Of a DNA stretch of 64,000 nt, positions 63,894 to 64,000 are shown in pieces. Position numbers and translations under genes: made by a program. The notes beneath the pieces are model-generated. The model worked only from the letters and a program-made list of their open reading frames with translations, had not been told where the DNA came from and did not search any database. This stretch comes from Rhodococcus ruber NBRC 15591. Its GTDB lineage: Bacteria; Actinomycetota; Actinomycetes; Mycobacteriales; Mycobacteriaceae. The stretch lies in contig NZ_BCXE01000014.1 of assembly GCF_001894945.1 (NCBI RefSeq), forward strand, positions 108,905 through 172,904, written 5' to 3'. Within the stretch, counting starts at the first letter, position 1; each line of letters opens with the position of its first letter.

Positions 63894-64000
63894 GGTCCCC
63901 TGTCTACCATCGATCTCGGCAAACCCGCAGGTGGGCGGGGCGATTTGGGCGCCGCGACGCGGTGGGTTACTCTTTCACAGCGCCCACGGACGTGGGAGCG

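Overview
This is a GC-rich (roughly 70 %) actinobacterial chromosome segment, most likely from Rhodococcus or a close relative in the Mycobacteriales. The evidence is a complete Pup-proteasome locus (dop, pup, prcB, prcA, pafA, pafB, pafC, mpa), the mycothiol gene mshC, an F420/deazaflavin-type oxidoreductase, and a gene order that follows Mycobacterium tuberculosis Rv2090 to Rv2141c almost gene for gene. That comparison is from memory, not a search.

Layout. 1-8 kb: end of a 5'-3' exonuclease, a Gln-rich DUF4333 membrane protein, the Ski2-like helicase helY, tatC, tatA (with a perfect 30-base palindrome between the two tat genes), pafC and pafB. 8-17 kb: pafA, a PAP2/diacylglycerol-kinase fusion that splits the cluster, prcA, prcB, pup, dop, a deazaflavin-type oxidoreductase and the ATPase mpa. 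Together these make, attach and remove Pup, unfold pupylated proteins and degrade them; PafBC is a DNA-damage-responsive regulator. 17-31 kb: an LppK-like lipoprotein with a 15-bp tandem repeat, trmI, a RecB-type nuclease, a TesB-like thioesterase, an HdeD-lipase fusion, hisG, hisE, a pseudouridine synthase, trhO, a HAD hydrolase, metH, a PAC2 protein and an MFS exporter. 31-34 kb: assimilatory nitrite reductase nirBD.

34-49.8 kb is an accessory region between nirD and mshC. It holds a DUF4436 membrane protein, an HTH protein of unknown role, a tyrosine recombinase with all its catalytic residues, a divergent flavoprotein/XRE-cupin pair with a palindromic operator candidate, a strikingly AT-rich non-coding segment, a GRPRKY-bearing coiled-coil protein, and three overlapping genes that encode a type II Wadjet-like SMC complex (JetA, JetB, JetC). 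No JetD nuclease gene follows jetC. Instead there is a structured leader, an 11-codon leader peptide and a replication-initiator-like HTH/zinc-ribbon gene. This is the most unusual part of the window.

49.8-64 kb returns to the conserved backbone: mshC, the SCO1664-family/DUF3090/phosphatase trio, uppP, then an inserted aldo/keto-reductase-like gene and an iron-responsive heme locus (hmuO-hmuT-hmuU-hmuV behind a partial DtxR/IdeR box), then an Rv2137c-like gene, lppL, a DUF5703 gene, pyrD, a PEBP-family protein and an M20 peptidase.

No rRNA, tRNA or CRISPR array was recognised. Very long open frames opposite many genes are GC-driven shadows and were left out.
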